A stretch of 24,022 bases of DNA from Phallusia fumigata (lineage: Eukaryota; Chordata; Ascidiacea; Phlebobranchia; Ascidiidae), in the NCBI GenBank assembly GCA_008931825.1, contig QXVZ01003138.1:10760-34781 (forward strand). The letters are read 5' to 3'. Position numbers and translations under genes: made by a program. Positions 10,543 through 21,799 of this stretch are shown in pieces; position 1 is the stretch's first letter, and the number at the start of each line of letters is the position of its first letter. The notes under the pieces are model-generated. The model saw nothing but the letters and a program-made list of their open reading frames with translations. It ran no database searches and was not told the origin of the DNA.

Positions 10543-13500
10543 TGTCATTATGGTGCAATATTTGATGTGTTGTACCCTAAAGCCCCAGCAGTTACCCCAC
10601 TAGCCCCGGGGGGGGGGCAAATAGTTAAACAATGTCCGAATTGGATAAAAATTTGGACAGTTTGTATAAGATGTCATTATGGTGCAATATTTGATGTGTT
10701 TTACCTTATAGCCCCAGCAGTTACCTCACTAGCCCCCTAAAATGGGGCAAATAGTTAAACAATTTCCGAATTGGATGAAATTTGGACAGTTTGTATAACA
10801 TGTCATTGTGCTGCAGTAATTGATGTGTTTCATGCTAGAGCTTCAGCAGATACCACACTATCCCCCTTAAATGGGTCAAATTAATAAAAAAATGTCTGAA
10901 TTAGATGAAGTATAAACATGACATATCATTGTGGTGAATTTGTTGCTGGGTTTACGCTATAATCCTGGCAGTTAACTAGCCTTTTGAAGTTTGTAGGTTG
11001 GGTCATAGTTACCTATTATATTAATAATTCTGTAATTCGTTTTCTGTTTACGAAACATTAAAGAAAAATATCTGCTTCTGTTCTGTACATACATTATAGT
11101 GAACCACAATTTCTAAAACTTTGCATTTGTGGGGACCCATGCGTTTTTGCCTGCAGAAACAATCATGTTACAAAAAGCTTAAGTAACTATATGGGACCCA
11201 ATGTGAAATGACATGGTAAATATACATGCATTTTTAAATAAGGTAATAGTGTATATGGAATGGCAATATGGTGAAAGCCACCCTTCGAGTTACTTGTTGC
11301 TTCTTTTAAACTTAGGCTACACATAAACACATTTTAGAGTCCACAAAAGTGCTTTGCGAGTACAACTGAACTTGCTGTTAATACTGTTTATCAGGACACA
11401 CAACAAGACAAAACTTACATGTTTGAAGTTAAGTAGTACGGCAAATTGAGCCTCTTCATTTGTTTGTTACAACATAACCATTTTTCAACACTCCCTGATA
11501 AAGCTGTAAATCCTCATTGGTTTTCGAATTCATATTTAACGTTCAATAGCAAAGAGTCATTACAATAATTGGTGAGCTACAGGCAGTGCACACTGTTTCG
11601 ACCTGTAAGGCACAGCTTTTCAGCCTGTTACTCGAAGCAAATTGGAGTGCAGTAATCTGGCTAGACTAGCCTAAACACGCAATATCACCTCCTGCACTGA
11701 CGAGACCTTACAGGTCGAAACAGTGTGCACTGTCTGCAGCTCACCAGTATTTAACGTTGTCCTATGGTACTTTGTTTGCGGAACTATAGAAGAATAGGTA
11801 AATTAAACCCTCACCCATTAAAATTGGGTGACGTATTGCTGTTTAAATCCCGGCTAAACAGGTAACCAACAAAAGGTTCAGTGTTTAAGCCTAACTTTAC
11901 TGTGGTGTTTTTTCAGTCATCAAAAGAGGAAAGAAAAAAGACAGCCCGAACCAACCCCTGTCCCCACCTTGACACCAGTGAATATCCTCTTATTAAAATG
12001 TTCACCAACACGGGTGAAATGGTTCGCTGTTGTGGCTGCAACAGCCACCAGTACCTTGCAGTGGCTTGTAGGTAAGGTTTGTTCATGCGTATTGTTGTAA
12101 AAGACGTTTAGAATTGGCTTGGCGATAAGCAGGAGATCACGGATCAAGGGGGCAACTTAATATTGCTTCTTCGTTAGGAAAACAAGGTACGGTAGAATAA
12201 TTTTGCCCTTAATGATGGACAACAGCGACTGTCAAACGTTTACGATAAAATGTAATCATTTCGCCAACTTTTCTACCATTCGCTTTTTTTGTTAAAAAAG
12301 ACCTCAATTCCTACTCTGCGTGTAGACCACGCACACAGCGACAACAAATTTAATGTGATTTAAACGCATCTTTACACTGACCTTGGGGTGACACAGTACA
12401 AATCATTATTTAGAACTTAGTAGATATTCTAAGCAGATAAAGTATTAGTTGTAAACGTTTTGTTCACAGCGACGGGTTTATTCCAATATGTCGACCATGT
12501 CCGTCTGGGACTGAGGTAAACGCTGCAGTTCACAATCTTGGAATCGATGCCTGTACGCCAATACCGAAAACACCACAACCTACAGAGAACCTCGACGCCC
12601 TAAGGTGAGTTTTGCTAAAGTATGATTGAGTTACCCCTCGACCATCAGGCCTAAAACTGTCAAAACGACAGCACAAACCACCAAAAAGGTGATAAGCATG
12701 ACCGCTCATGTGTTCAAAGTTTGTGTGTTGCAACCCCGTCTTTTTCGCTGGCATTTTTCTTGTCTAACGCATTCCAGACGCCGCTGCGTTAAAAACAAAG
12801 AAAAAATTAAACAAAAGGTGTAAGCTACTCACACCACAACGATTTTCCAAATTTCTCTACAGTTAAAGATGTTTTGAAACTAAAAGACACAGGCTAAACT
12901 CATCAAACTTGCATCTATTTAAACAGGAACCATGTCACACAAACGGAAAAAAAACCTAACACGGATCATCAGAACAAACAGCCAATGGAAATACAGAAGT
13001 CCCATAGCCAATCGCCAGGTTAGAAAGTTTAAAACAAACAACCTTTGCATTAGCAATGGCCTAATTGTTGCTACATCTATGCAGAAACAAACGAGAAGGA
13101 AAAGGATGAGAACACCAAAATGATTATTGCCGGGTATTGTTTTCTGGCTTTCGTCATTCTGACGATGGTTGCTTTATACGTATGTGGAGTTTTTAGGCCT
13201 CGTCCAAAAAAAGACGAACCGTAAGTTAAGAAAGTTGAACGCACATATGTTTAATATTAAAATTGTACGAGGGGTCTTTATACTGTGTCTTCAAATGAAA
13301 AATTCTATTCAACAAAGTACAACGCAACCTCGGCAAAATTGCAAGTTCCTGTATACAGCTAACTTTTTTGTATTCATCTTATTTGTTAAACATTTTTGCA
13401 GAGTTAGAGATTCTAAAGATTCTCATTCAAGAGCAGACTTAGAGGCCAACGGTAACAGGTAAATAGTTCGTTCGTTTTGGGGAAAAACAACAATTAAATC

Positions 13501-15034
13501 ACCACGTTTGTTTTAGATCTGGTCAATGTGGCAATCCGAAGCTCAACGAACGTACCAAATTGATCACAGAGATCGAGGCGCCTTCTTCTTCAGCGTAAGT
13601 TGGAGTAAATATTTGTCATCAAGCGTCATTGCGTGAGTAAAACGATCTCTCTAACAAATCTACATACACTACTGGAATCAAGTCAACCTATAGGGCCGTT
13701 TCGTTCAGTATAGCTGTTAGCATTACCTAAAGTTTGTGACTAAATTCCGCTTCTAACAAAGAATTTTAAATACGCTAACTTGTCCGTCGACCTAGTCTTC
13801 AGTAAAAGTCCACATCCATACCTTTACTATCACTGGTAACGACAGACGTTACAACATTGCATCTATTTACAGCAAAACCAAGGCGTCGAAGCGGCCTAGA
13901 GACAAGCTTTGCACGAAAACGGCGGAGGCTGACGAGCAAAGTGCGTATCTCCTTGGTGAAACACAAGAGGAACCTACATCAAGCACCAAACCAAAAGCCA
14001 TCGTTGATGCTGATTATTTGGCCCCTATCCGCGAACCGGATCCACCACAAAGAACATCAGTCAGTAATTCGCATGATCTTGCCGATGATCACAATGGACC
14101 GTCGGTTGAAAGACCTCCCCATGGAAGACAGGTCGCACAAGCCCAGATGGAACACAGCAGAAATGGATTGAGAAACAGAAGAGAGGTCGAAATTCAAAGA
14201 CGTAAGTTGCCCAGTTTTAACCCCTTCTGGTGTGATGGTACGTGAAAACTTGCATGGTACAATGGCTTGGATGGTTTTTCCACCACTCTGCTACCACGCG
14301 AAAACTTGACCACAAGTTTAAAACCAATTTAAACGATTTCAAACACTTTTTTGGTTGTGAGTATGACGTTGTGTTTCAGTATAGGGAAACCAAACAACTG
14401 CAACGTGACTGAAACGTTGTTGTTGTCTTCTAATCTAATGAATAGTAAACAACGATGTAATTAAACTTAATGGACCTAACGAGATGTTTAATGTCAAATG
14501 GAATTTTTATTTTATCATCATTTTACCATAACTTGGCAACGTTGCACCCAACTGGTAACATTTGTATCACAAACAATTTGTTGTCAGTCATACAAGCCGA
14601 AGACTATGTGCTACACTCAAAGGAGACTCTGACTTCAGAACCTGACGTGGTGCGGCTTTTGAGTCATTTCCGTGTTCCAGCAAACACCAAACAAACGTTG
14701 GCCAGAGAGTTCAAAGTTGGTACGTAGCTTTGTGACTTACAGGTTTTAAAGACGGTTTGCCCTAAAGTACTGGTTTGAACAGTTGTTGCCCAACAACAAA
14801 TGGTATCGATCTGATTCATTGAACGCCTATGTTGCAAACTTTTATACAGACAACGACGTCTCGATGTACCTTAACAAGGCTCTAAAGGAAATTCGCAAGG
14901 ACTCGGATACGTTTTCGGTCGAAATACTGATCGAATACTTGAGAGACAACGGAATGAGGGCGCTGGCCACGGATCTGGCTGACAAGATGGGCGTCAACAT
15001 TGCCGGGGTTGGGTCGAATCCCTCGGGACTATAA
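10014..15034 (+). CDS. Gene 2: TNF-receptor-like membrane protein with cysteine-rich ectodomain and death domain (467 aa, 11 exons)
   Basis: Exons: 10014-10076, 11917-12071, 12470-12604, 12778-12819, 12927-13018, 13085-13220, 13402-13458, 13517-13594, 13873-14201, 14588-14719, 14850-15034; total 1404 nt, every junction in phase. Residues 1-21 are a signal peptide (LWRFLFTVFLLSGNA). About 35-105 is a TNFR-type cysteine-rich region: NPCPH, then CCGCNSHQYLAVAC, then CRPCPSGTE and a late Cys, matching the CC-x-C-x3-QYL and C-x2-CP-x-GT pattern of the family. 118-174 is a polar stalk and 176-199 a transmembrane helix (CFLAFVILTMVALYVCGVF). 209-362 is a cytoplasmic linker with KAIVDADYLAPIREPDPP. 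363-450 is the death domain. The expected role is a ligand-gated death-domain receptor at the plasma membrane. The 42-nt exon 12778-12819 is phase-neutral and may be optional. The final acceptor lies at 14848-14849, because the earlier one at 14781-14782 would bring in a stop. Confidence 0.85.
10241..11289 (+). repeat. Dispersed element with ~128-bp minisatellite, copy 2 (in intron 1 of gene 2)
   Basis: It has the same units as 1-592 (gacagtttg boxes near 10389, 10655 and 10785; agccccagcagttacccc repeated). The array begins in a G-run near 10241-10260 and contains longer G-runs (about 10511-10541) and one ambiguous base at 10502. The tail from about 10978 matches 592-891 closely and ends with the same hairpin (GGTG at 11270 pairing with CACC at 11279-11282), then CGAG instead of CTAG, then T. 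Homopolymer lengths and the N suggest this stretch is poorly resolved in the assembly. Confidence 0.75.
11570..11746. mobile_element. Foldback / MITE-like element with ~41-bp terminal inverted repeats
   Basis: Left arm 11570-11610 (tggtgagctac...cctgtaagg) is the reverse complement of right arm 11706-11746 (ccttacaggtc...gctcacca) with only about two mismatches. About 95 bases lie between the arms, with no open frame. Size and structure fit a miniature inverted-repeat transposable element. No clear target-site duplication is visible at the arm tips, although tatttaacgtt occurs on both sides (about 11533 and 11748), which could be a relic. Confidence 0.65.
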
Positions 15035-15039
15035 AAGTA

Positions 15040-15243
15040 AAGCGGAAAAGCCCTACAAAAAAAATAACATCATGACAAAAATGCGCGAGAACGTTTTACT
15101 ATAATACTAAGGCGAAAAAAGCCCTACAAAAAAAAAAACGTCGTGGCAGAAATGCGCGAGAACGTTTTACTATAATACTAAGGCGAAAAAAGCCCTACAA
15201 AAAAAAAACGTCGTGACAGAAATTCGCGAGAACGTTTTATTAT
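15040..15243 (+). repeat. Three-copy ~68-bp tandem repeat directly after the gene 2 stop
   Basis: Three units each run aagcggaaa/aaggcgaaa, agccctac, an A-tract of 8-11, an acgtcgtg-type box, cagaaatgcgcgag, aacgttttactataatact. They begin at about 15041, 15111 and 15180. Units 2 and 3 are nearly identical. The array lies in the probable 3' UTR of gene 2, 6 bases past its TAA. Confidence 0.85.
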
Positions 15244-15615
15244 GTTTCTACACCAAATAAGCTGTATGTGTCAGTGCTTGGAAAAATTGACGGCTACCTG
15301 AGAAATCACAGTCCCGAAAAAGTTGTGTATATATGTTCGTTTTTTGCTGTGTGTGCAACAGAAACCGACGGACACATTTTGAAATCCCATTCATAGAAAT
15401 ATGGCAATTGACATCAATCAAACTTACTTTCCCCGGAGTAAAATATCCCACTGCATTTACAAATGCATACATTTATGGGATGCCTTCACCTACCCAACTG
15501 TGGCTATGCGAACAAATCAGTCGGTTTTTGAGTAGTCTTAATGATTTACTAAAACTTAAATACCGTGATTATTGATTCGTTTGTTATTGCTGTACTTTGG
15601 TAGTTGCTTCAAATT

Positions 15616-15621
15616 AATAAA
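15616..15621 (+). terminator. Possible poly(A) signal of gene 2
   Basis: AATAAA about 580 bases after the gene 2 stop is the first canonical hexamer beyond the 68-bp repeats. Plausible but unproven in AT-rich DNA. Confidence 0.3.
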
Positions 15622-15879
15622 ATTGTATGTAAACAATGACTCGCACTTGATTTTATAACAGTCTTTGTAATTGCTTGATTTCGACGTGTACATACAAATA
15701 TTTTATTTGCGCTTGGTCTTGTATTGAGTCTTCAGTTCCTATCAGCATCAATTTTCCTTGGCGTTCAAAATTTGCACAGTAAGGGGTCGCAGTTTGCTTA
15801 AGTTTTTTTCTGGGCAAAGTTTTTGTCTCACAAGCCAAATTTCTGTAAAGTGTGACTGACGGACCTTGCAAGTGTGGAC

Positions 15880-17590
15880 AAAAACTAGCAGACACATCAC
15901 ACACGCTTCAAGTCCCACTAGGAAAATGATTCGGTTAATGCACTAATTTGTAATAACAGCATAAAGGACTTGGCTTGCCATCCCTTGGCTTAGTTCCTCA
16001 AATGATAGCTTTGAACTTCGTCAAAGCTCTGAACGCAACTTTAGTCAAAGCTCTGAAATACACTTACGAACAAAGCCACAGATAAGGCGTCAAGCTTGAA
16101 TGGATAGTGTCACAGCACAGCGCCCGCTGACCTTGTATACGTTGAAAGTCACACAAACATGTTTGCTTTCGCCTGGTATGAAATAGTGTTTAAAATGTTT
16201 TTGATTCACCAAGGTATATCATGTTTCAATACCGTTTATTCAAATGACAGTTGAATGGTGATATGTCCCACGCAAAAGTTTCGGGATTTAACAGGATCTA
16301 TACACCTTGCTGTCGGAAACGCAGCACAAAAGCAGCACACATTCAATAGAATTCCTACACACACAACAAGATGGTAACCAGCACAATAATAAACTTACAA
16401 TCTTTATGTTAAAACACTACAAGTATAGCTGCCTTTTTGGACAGACAAGTAATTCCAGCAGTTCCAAACATAGACTGCAATATTCACCAGTGGTAAATAC
16501 TCCTAAATCAAGTAAAATTTGTTACCCGGTTGAGCCAAATAACAGACCCCGTGGACCCAACCTATAGTTGTCCCGATTGTCCGAGAACAGGAGCAGTCTT
16601 ATATGTAAATTTATGGCAAAAATGTATTACAATTTAGAGAAAAAAATGTTATAAATAAGAAAATGTAAAACAAAAATGAGCCAAAGTGGTGCTTTACTTC
16701 CAAATTTGAAAAGCGCATAATAAGTTACCCAGGTAAATCCGCCTAGGCAGTTGTAACTGTTGCTCGAAGAGAAAGGGGCTGATATTGTGACGCTCCAGTT
16801 GACTGTCAAGGCTTGGTAACCTTCTTCAAGGATGTGTGTTCCAGTTCAGTTGGTTTTAGTGCGAAATAGCGTAGATTGTGCTGTGTCGTGGCACCAAAAG
16901 TTGTGTCAGTGAAGTATTTTCACAAAAAGTATTTTAAAATCAGATGAATGTCGTGTTGTATTACTACAAGAATCATTATTTCGTATTTGCCAACTGCATG
17001 AGAAAATTTTAGAAAAAATAGGTGTGTAAAAGGAACTGCGTGTAACTGCTTGTAAATATCCTTATTTTCTCTCTGGGGCTATTTGTTCAATTGAGATTTG
17101 GCTGGTAACAGGTTTTACATACTGTGCTAGTCAAGATAAACCCCAGTAATTGGACTGTTTTAATCTTTGATTTAAGCAGTAACCTAAAACGCCTTTTGTT
17201 TTGTTTTTGAGGGTGTAAAAGATACAGTCGTTGATTGCGGTGCGTTACGCTCGAAGCACAAAGGTGTGTTTGAGCACTTTGAGGTAGGTGACGTCAAGTC
17301 TCGTGAGTTTCCAATTGACTGCGTCGCTGTAAAAGCAGACAAAAATTTGTTCAATGAGCTTTTGCTTTATGATTATAAGAACGGGTATTCTAGAGGATTG
17401 GAGGCGTTTGTCTTTTCACCTATTAATTTATATTGTAGTGGCTTGTGATACAACTGCATGCGGACCTTTACCAGTAAGTAAAAACTCTTTTTTTCCACAG
17501 TTCAACAATTTGTACAAGTTATAACCCTATCATTCCGTCACTACAGATTTCAGATAATAGGCCTATTGTCAAACCAGCACTGTCACTATC
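15880..17590 (+). repeat. Duplicated non-coding block, unit A (upstream of gene 3)
   Basis: It is collinear with 20155-23480. Matching anchors are cacatcacacacgc (15893 / 20168), gcactaatttgtaataaca (15941 / 20231), ataaggcgtcaagcttgaat, gttgtgtcagtgaagtattt (about 16900 / 22120) and the final cattccgt-actacagattc/t (about 17530 / 23440). Similarity is clear but interrupted by many small indels. An open frame at about 17187-17446 inside the block is destroyed in unit B, so it is not treated as a gene. The block is 5' flanking DNA duplicated along with the receptor genes. Confidence 0.7.
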
Positions 17591-18001
17591 CCACACCAAC
17601 GCACCATATTGGGTATTGAAAGCGGGATGCCCAGTGTGCCAAGGTCAGTGGAAGAGAAAACGTCCCTGTATGTGCAATTCCCTTTTCTAGTGTAACAGAA
17701 TTTCTATGTTAGGTTTGGACAAATCCATACAGCCAGTTTGGTAAGACAAGACCAAAGCCTAATATTCAGTTTTCGGCTAAAAGTCGGTTCAAAATTCTTT
17801 TATGATTTGTGGGGAAACGAATATTTTTGATGCATGTTTAAACGAAATACGATATACCGGTTAGTGGCTAGTTGCTGTACGTTTCGCGTTTTGAAAAACA
17901 ACAGACACAAGGCAAGCCTGCCCATTTTTGCCAGACAAGTCCAAAGCCAACAAATAGAAACCAAACGACTTAAATCATGACATCGATCATTCTGTTAACA
18001 G
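17591..18001. other. Gap where the 5' exons of gene 3 would be expected
   Basis: By collinearity with unit B, a signal-peptide exon should start near 17600. I find only an ATG at about 17615 with a short frame lacking a hydrophobic run, and no transmembrane-coding exon before the acceptor at 18001. Confidence 0.5.
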
Positions 18002-19412
18002 AAACACAGAGCCGTTGGAGAGCACCAAGAACAAGTTTGACCCGAAAACCGACGAACAATTGTCCCTACTTGGAGTAACACAAGGAGCTTCATCAAACAC
18101 CGAAGTCAAAGCCATAGGTGACAACGAACAATCGGCCACAATTCGCGAGGCCGGACCTCCAGATGAACCACCAGCAAGACTCCCAGAGAGAAACTCAGAT
18201 GACTTGGCTAATCAAGATGATAATGAAGAGCAGCCTCAAACTGACAGAGGTCCTATGCAACCACTAGGAAGAAATTGGAATATAACGGAAAACAGATCGG
18301 TTGTGGCAACTTCTGGTGGACGAACTGAAAGACGTAAGCTTCCTAGGTTTTCTTTTTTTATATTATTTTGTTGAGCTGGGGAGTAAAAAAGCGCTTCGCG
18401 ATAAAGTAGACGATGACACGGACACATGGTGAAAGCTTGTGTATAAGTCTACAATCAAAATGGTATAATAAGATATTCTTGACATCAGTCTTTCCACATT
18501 GTCAATTTAAAGCCGAAAAAGTGCTTGGTTTTAGGTTTTCAGCAAAAGCCGACAACCTTGTTAAACAAATGTTTTCTACAAACTTGTTTGTAACAAACAT
18601 ATTTCAAAAACAAAATCTTAGGGGTTTTTTAAATGTTGGATTTGTTAGTTTTTAAAATCCTAATACCAGCAACTCAAGCTTAGTTGAAAGAACAATCACC
18701 AAGTCGGAAATAGCCGCGCAATGTCGAGAATTAAAAAAGCGCTAAAACAAAAAGGTCACGACTCTTGGATAGAGGTTTAACGTCCCGCAGTTCCCCTGAA
18801 CTCAGCAACGGTGCTCTCAGGTGTAATAGTCAGACAATAACTTACTTAAACCATTTGTTCTTAGTTCAAGAAGCTGAAAACCACCTGCTTCACTTAAAAA
18901 ACATTTTGATCTCACCCACAAATGTTGTACAACTCCTGAACAAATTTCAGGTTCCAGTGATCACCCAAGAAAGATTGGAAAGAAAGTTCAGACAAACTGG
19001 TATGAAACTTAACTTGAACTTTTTAAAAAAAAAGGTCTGCAAGAAAAACATGCTCGTTTATGTTATTATGTTGCAAGTGCTGTGTCGTTAGGATTCGCAC
19101 CAACTTTTCCCATAACAACTTACTGGTTTGCCACGTTGTGGGCGTAATTTTCTCAGGAAAGTAAGGAATAACACAGGGGATTAAACAAAACCAACAAAAA
19201 TTGTCCAAACATTGATTCACCTTGCCGAACATAAAACCATTCTACCATATGTAGACAATGACGTCTTGACGTACCTCCACGATGCTTTGAAAGAAATTCG
19301 CAAGGACTCGGATACGTTTTCGGTCGAAATACTAATCGAATACTGGAGAGACAACGGAATGAGGGCGCTGGCCACGGATCTGGCTGACAAGATGGGCGTC
19401 AACATTGCCTAG
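18002..19412 (+). CDS. Gene 3: cytoplasmic linker and death-domain exons of a third paralog (5' part missing)
   Basis: Exons 18002-18333, 18865-18999 and 19255-19412. Entry phase 2 and internal phase-1 introns equal those of genes 1 and 2, and the first exon has the same 332-nt length as in gene 1. The linker carries LLGVTQGASSNTE and KAIGDNEQSATIRE..PP. The death domain has LQEAENHLLHL in the first half and FSVEILIEYWRDNGMRALAT in the second, ending ...GVNIA and TAG at 19410-19412. No stop or frameshift interrupts the 625 nt. I could not find a signal peptide, ectodomain or membrane exon between gene 2 and 18001. It may be a truncated copy, a gene with unrecognised 5' exons, or an alternative tail for gene 2, whose exon 8 ends in the compatible phase 2. 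Confidence 0.7.
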
Positions 19413-20154
19413 ACATTGAGGTCATCCCTGATCAAGCATTTCTTTGGTTTCTTTCAGGATCAGCAATCCTGGCCAAATTCGAGTAGCATTCCCAATTCAA
19501 GATTTAAAAGTCTTTATCTTTTCGAGTAAAACTTCCGGGCTTCAGTTTTAACAAAAACGATATGTTTTGATAATTGGCCACCTGTTAAGCTCTGCTGCCT
19601 TTTGTCAACGCAGAACCCGGCATTTACCCAAGCACAAGCCTTTCAGTAGCTGTCTTGTTTTTCTACGTTATTGAAATGTACAACCTTGCCCTAAATGCAT
19701 AACTTGTTAAGAATTTAATGGGAATATGAAACGCGAGATTTAAAAAAAGCTGGTAATCATGAGGTTGCAAAAGTCCTTCGATATTTTCGAGCTTATCACA
19801 TAGATAAGTTGGAGGCCCTTTTTCTAGCAGCGGCAATGCTTGCCAATGCACCAAACATAAAAAACTGCACATGAGCGTTTGTGCATGATACCGACGCGAT
19901 TTGGGCCCTACGTATCAGTGCTTCTGACGGCTCAATGAGAAGCCCAAATCTCCTTTTATCCTAATGCTGTGTATTGCTGTTATACATGAAGTGGTAAAAA
20001 ATGCCAGATAACATGTTCGCAATAAGTTGGGAATACATATGAAGAAGTGATAACATCTCGATCGCTTGACGAAAAAGCGAAAACTCCAGTTTTGTACATG
20101 TGTGTATTTTGTTTTGCTGTGCGTACCATAAAAATCGACTTGATATCTGACGAG
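19413..20154. other. Region after gene 3
   Basis: No exon recognised. Open frames on the minus strand (19663-19872, 19915-20262) have no supporting signals. The latter overlaps the start of duplicated unit B, where the copy in unit A does not keep the frame. Confidence 0.4.
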
Positions 20155-20802
20155 AAAAAATACCAGACACATCACACACGCGACAAGTCCTACTAGGCGA
20201 ATGGGAAAGAGGAAAAACGATTTGGTTAATGCACTAATTTGTAATAACATCAGGTGGGCCATAATAAAGGAGTTCGCGGCGCCGTAGTTAGCTGACCCTT
20301 GGATTAGTTCCTAAAATGAAAGCTTTGAATGCGAGATGACGCCACTTTCGTCAAAACTTTGAAACTCACTTACGGACAAAGCCACAAATAAGGCGTCAAG
20401 CTTGAATGAGTAGTGTCACAACACACAGCGTCCGCAGACCCCGCATACGGTAAAAGTCACACAACTCCCTTTGTTTTTGGCTGGTATGACTTGTAGTCAA
20501 CAGAATGCAAGGTTTATCATGTTTCATTACTGTTTTACTCAACTGATACAATTGAATGGAGCTGCCTGTTTAGGCAGGCAAGCAGTTCCAACCCTGAAAA
20601 CGTATAGTCTTCCACGTTATCCAGAAGTAAAACTAAATCACGTTAAATTTTTAACCTGGTTGGTAAATCCAAAAAAATAACCTTGTTAACCGAAAGGTTT
20701 GAAACAGCAGCAGTCTTACATGTTCATTTATGACGAAAAGGTATTAAAATTTAAGGAAAAAGTATACTAAGAGGAAAATGTAAAAAATGGCCCAAAACAC
20801 TA

Positions 20803-20865
20803 CTTGTGACTTCTTTGTTTATAAAAGGCAAGTTCTTGTGACTTCTTTGTTTATAAAGGCAAGTT
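20803..20865 (+). repeat. Tandem duplication of ~32 bp
   Basis: The unit cttgtgacttctttgtttat followed by aaa(a)ggcaagtt occurs twice in direct succession, differing by a single A. Confidence 0.85.
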
Positions 20866-21711
20866 AGGATGTCCTTTTCTGACACAATTTTGGTTTTCGG
20901 TAATCTGTTTTCTTGCCAGTACTGATTTTTTTCTGGTGACTTCCTGTTGGTAAAATCTAATGCACAATATTAGGTTGGATTTAAATGACATCTTGAGGGG
21001 ACATTTTTGCATTGTTTCCAGAACAAATACATGAAAAAAGTTATGTATCACAAACCATCAGTGCATACATCATAAAGTTATACTATTTAACCAATGTTTA
21101 ATGCCGTGAATAAATGTTCCATTGTCACATTAACTGCATGTCCATGCAAATTAATGCCATCTAGATTATGATGTAGTATTGTATTGTATTAAATTTCGTT
21201 TCTGACCATAAAAACGCAATCAAATAAATGAAACCTTGTTGCTGTGGTAGGTCGTGTAAGTCACTTACACATTCATGTGGTAAAGGGGGAATAGGATATA
21301 CTTTAATATCATTTTTTACCTGGGCATACAATGTTATCCCCTCTCTATTTTGCCAGTATTAGTTTACGTTTGTGGTTAAGGTAAATGTAAAGTAAGGTGA
21401 GACAGCTGCTCAGGAGTGTAATTTTGTATGAGGTGATTAACTGTGCTTATCCAAGTAATAACTCCTGGGTTTGCTTGTTAATAAAATATGACAAAACAAA
21501 TTTGTATTAATCATGGGGTCCAACAAAAACATTTTTTCAAGATAGAAACAGACATTAAAAATTTTATTCAAAACCATATTTATATTATGGTTATTCAGTC
21601 TCATTCCAGTCCTTGTGCAGCATCCCTCAAAAATCAATTTTTGCGCCCCTAGTCCCAACACCCTGTTTTTTGTTAATGGCTCGCCCGTTCTCTTAGCTCG
21701 TCACGGTTTAG

Positions 21712-21799
21712 TGATAAATCGGAATGGCATTCCCGTTCTGATACAGCTAAATCGGAATGGGAATGACTCTCGTTCTAATTTAGCTAAATCGGAATGACA
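21712..21799 (+). repeat. Short repeat with aaatcggaatg core
   Basis: Three spaced copies of (ct)aaatcggaatg about 36-38 bases apart, with partly complementary cattcccg and cgttct segments between them that could fold into small hairpins. Confidence 0.6.

Larger units (their letters stand above)
10077..11916. other. Intron 1 of gene 2 (1,840 bp)
   Basis: This phase-0 intron lies between the signal-peptide exon and the first CRD exon. It carries the second copy of the minisatellite element (10241-11289) and the foldback element (11570-11746). The pyrimidine-rich stretch around 10150-10208 ends in a cryptic acceptor (ttttttcag) that is not followed by a coding exon. Confidence 0.6.

Noticed and set aside
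10007..10740. Open frames of 96 and 106 codons
   Set aside because: They read through a splice donor, pyrimidine tract, G-runs and the minisatellite; the translations are repeat products. Only 10014-10076 is real coding.
14783..14849. Upstream extension of the last gene 2 exon
   Set aside because: Using the acceptor at 14781-14782 in the required phase gives an early stop, and the gene 3 exon begins at the equivalent of 14850.
15001..15031. B-box-like gggtcgaatccc at the end of gene 2
   Set aside because: No A box at the right distance and no cloverleaf pairing. It is part of the coding tail ...GVGSNPSGL.
17187..17446. 87-codon open frame with fairly protein-like composition (VDCGALRSKHKGVFEHFE...)
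   Set aside because: The collinear copy in unit B (about 22410-22600) has several frame-breaking indels, so there is no sign of selection on the protein, and no signal or membrane segment is visible.
19217..19405. Minus-strand open frame opposite the gene 3 death domain
   Set aside because: Antisense shadow of the conserved exon; the sense strand has the splice sites and paralog matches.
19915..20262. 115-codon hydrophobic minus-strand frame
   Set aside because: The frame is not kept in the duplicated block at 15640-15960; the hydrophobicity comes from T-rich composition.
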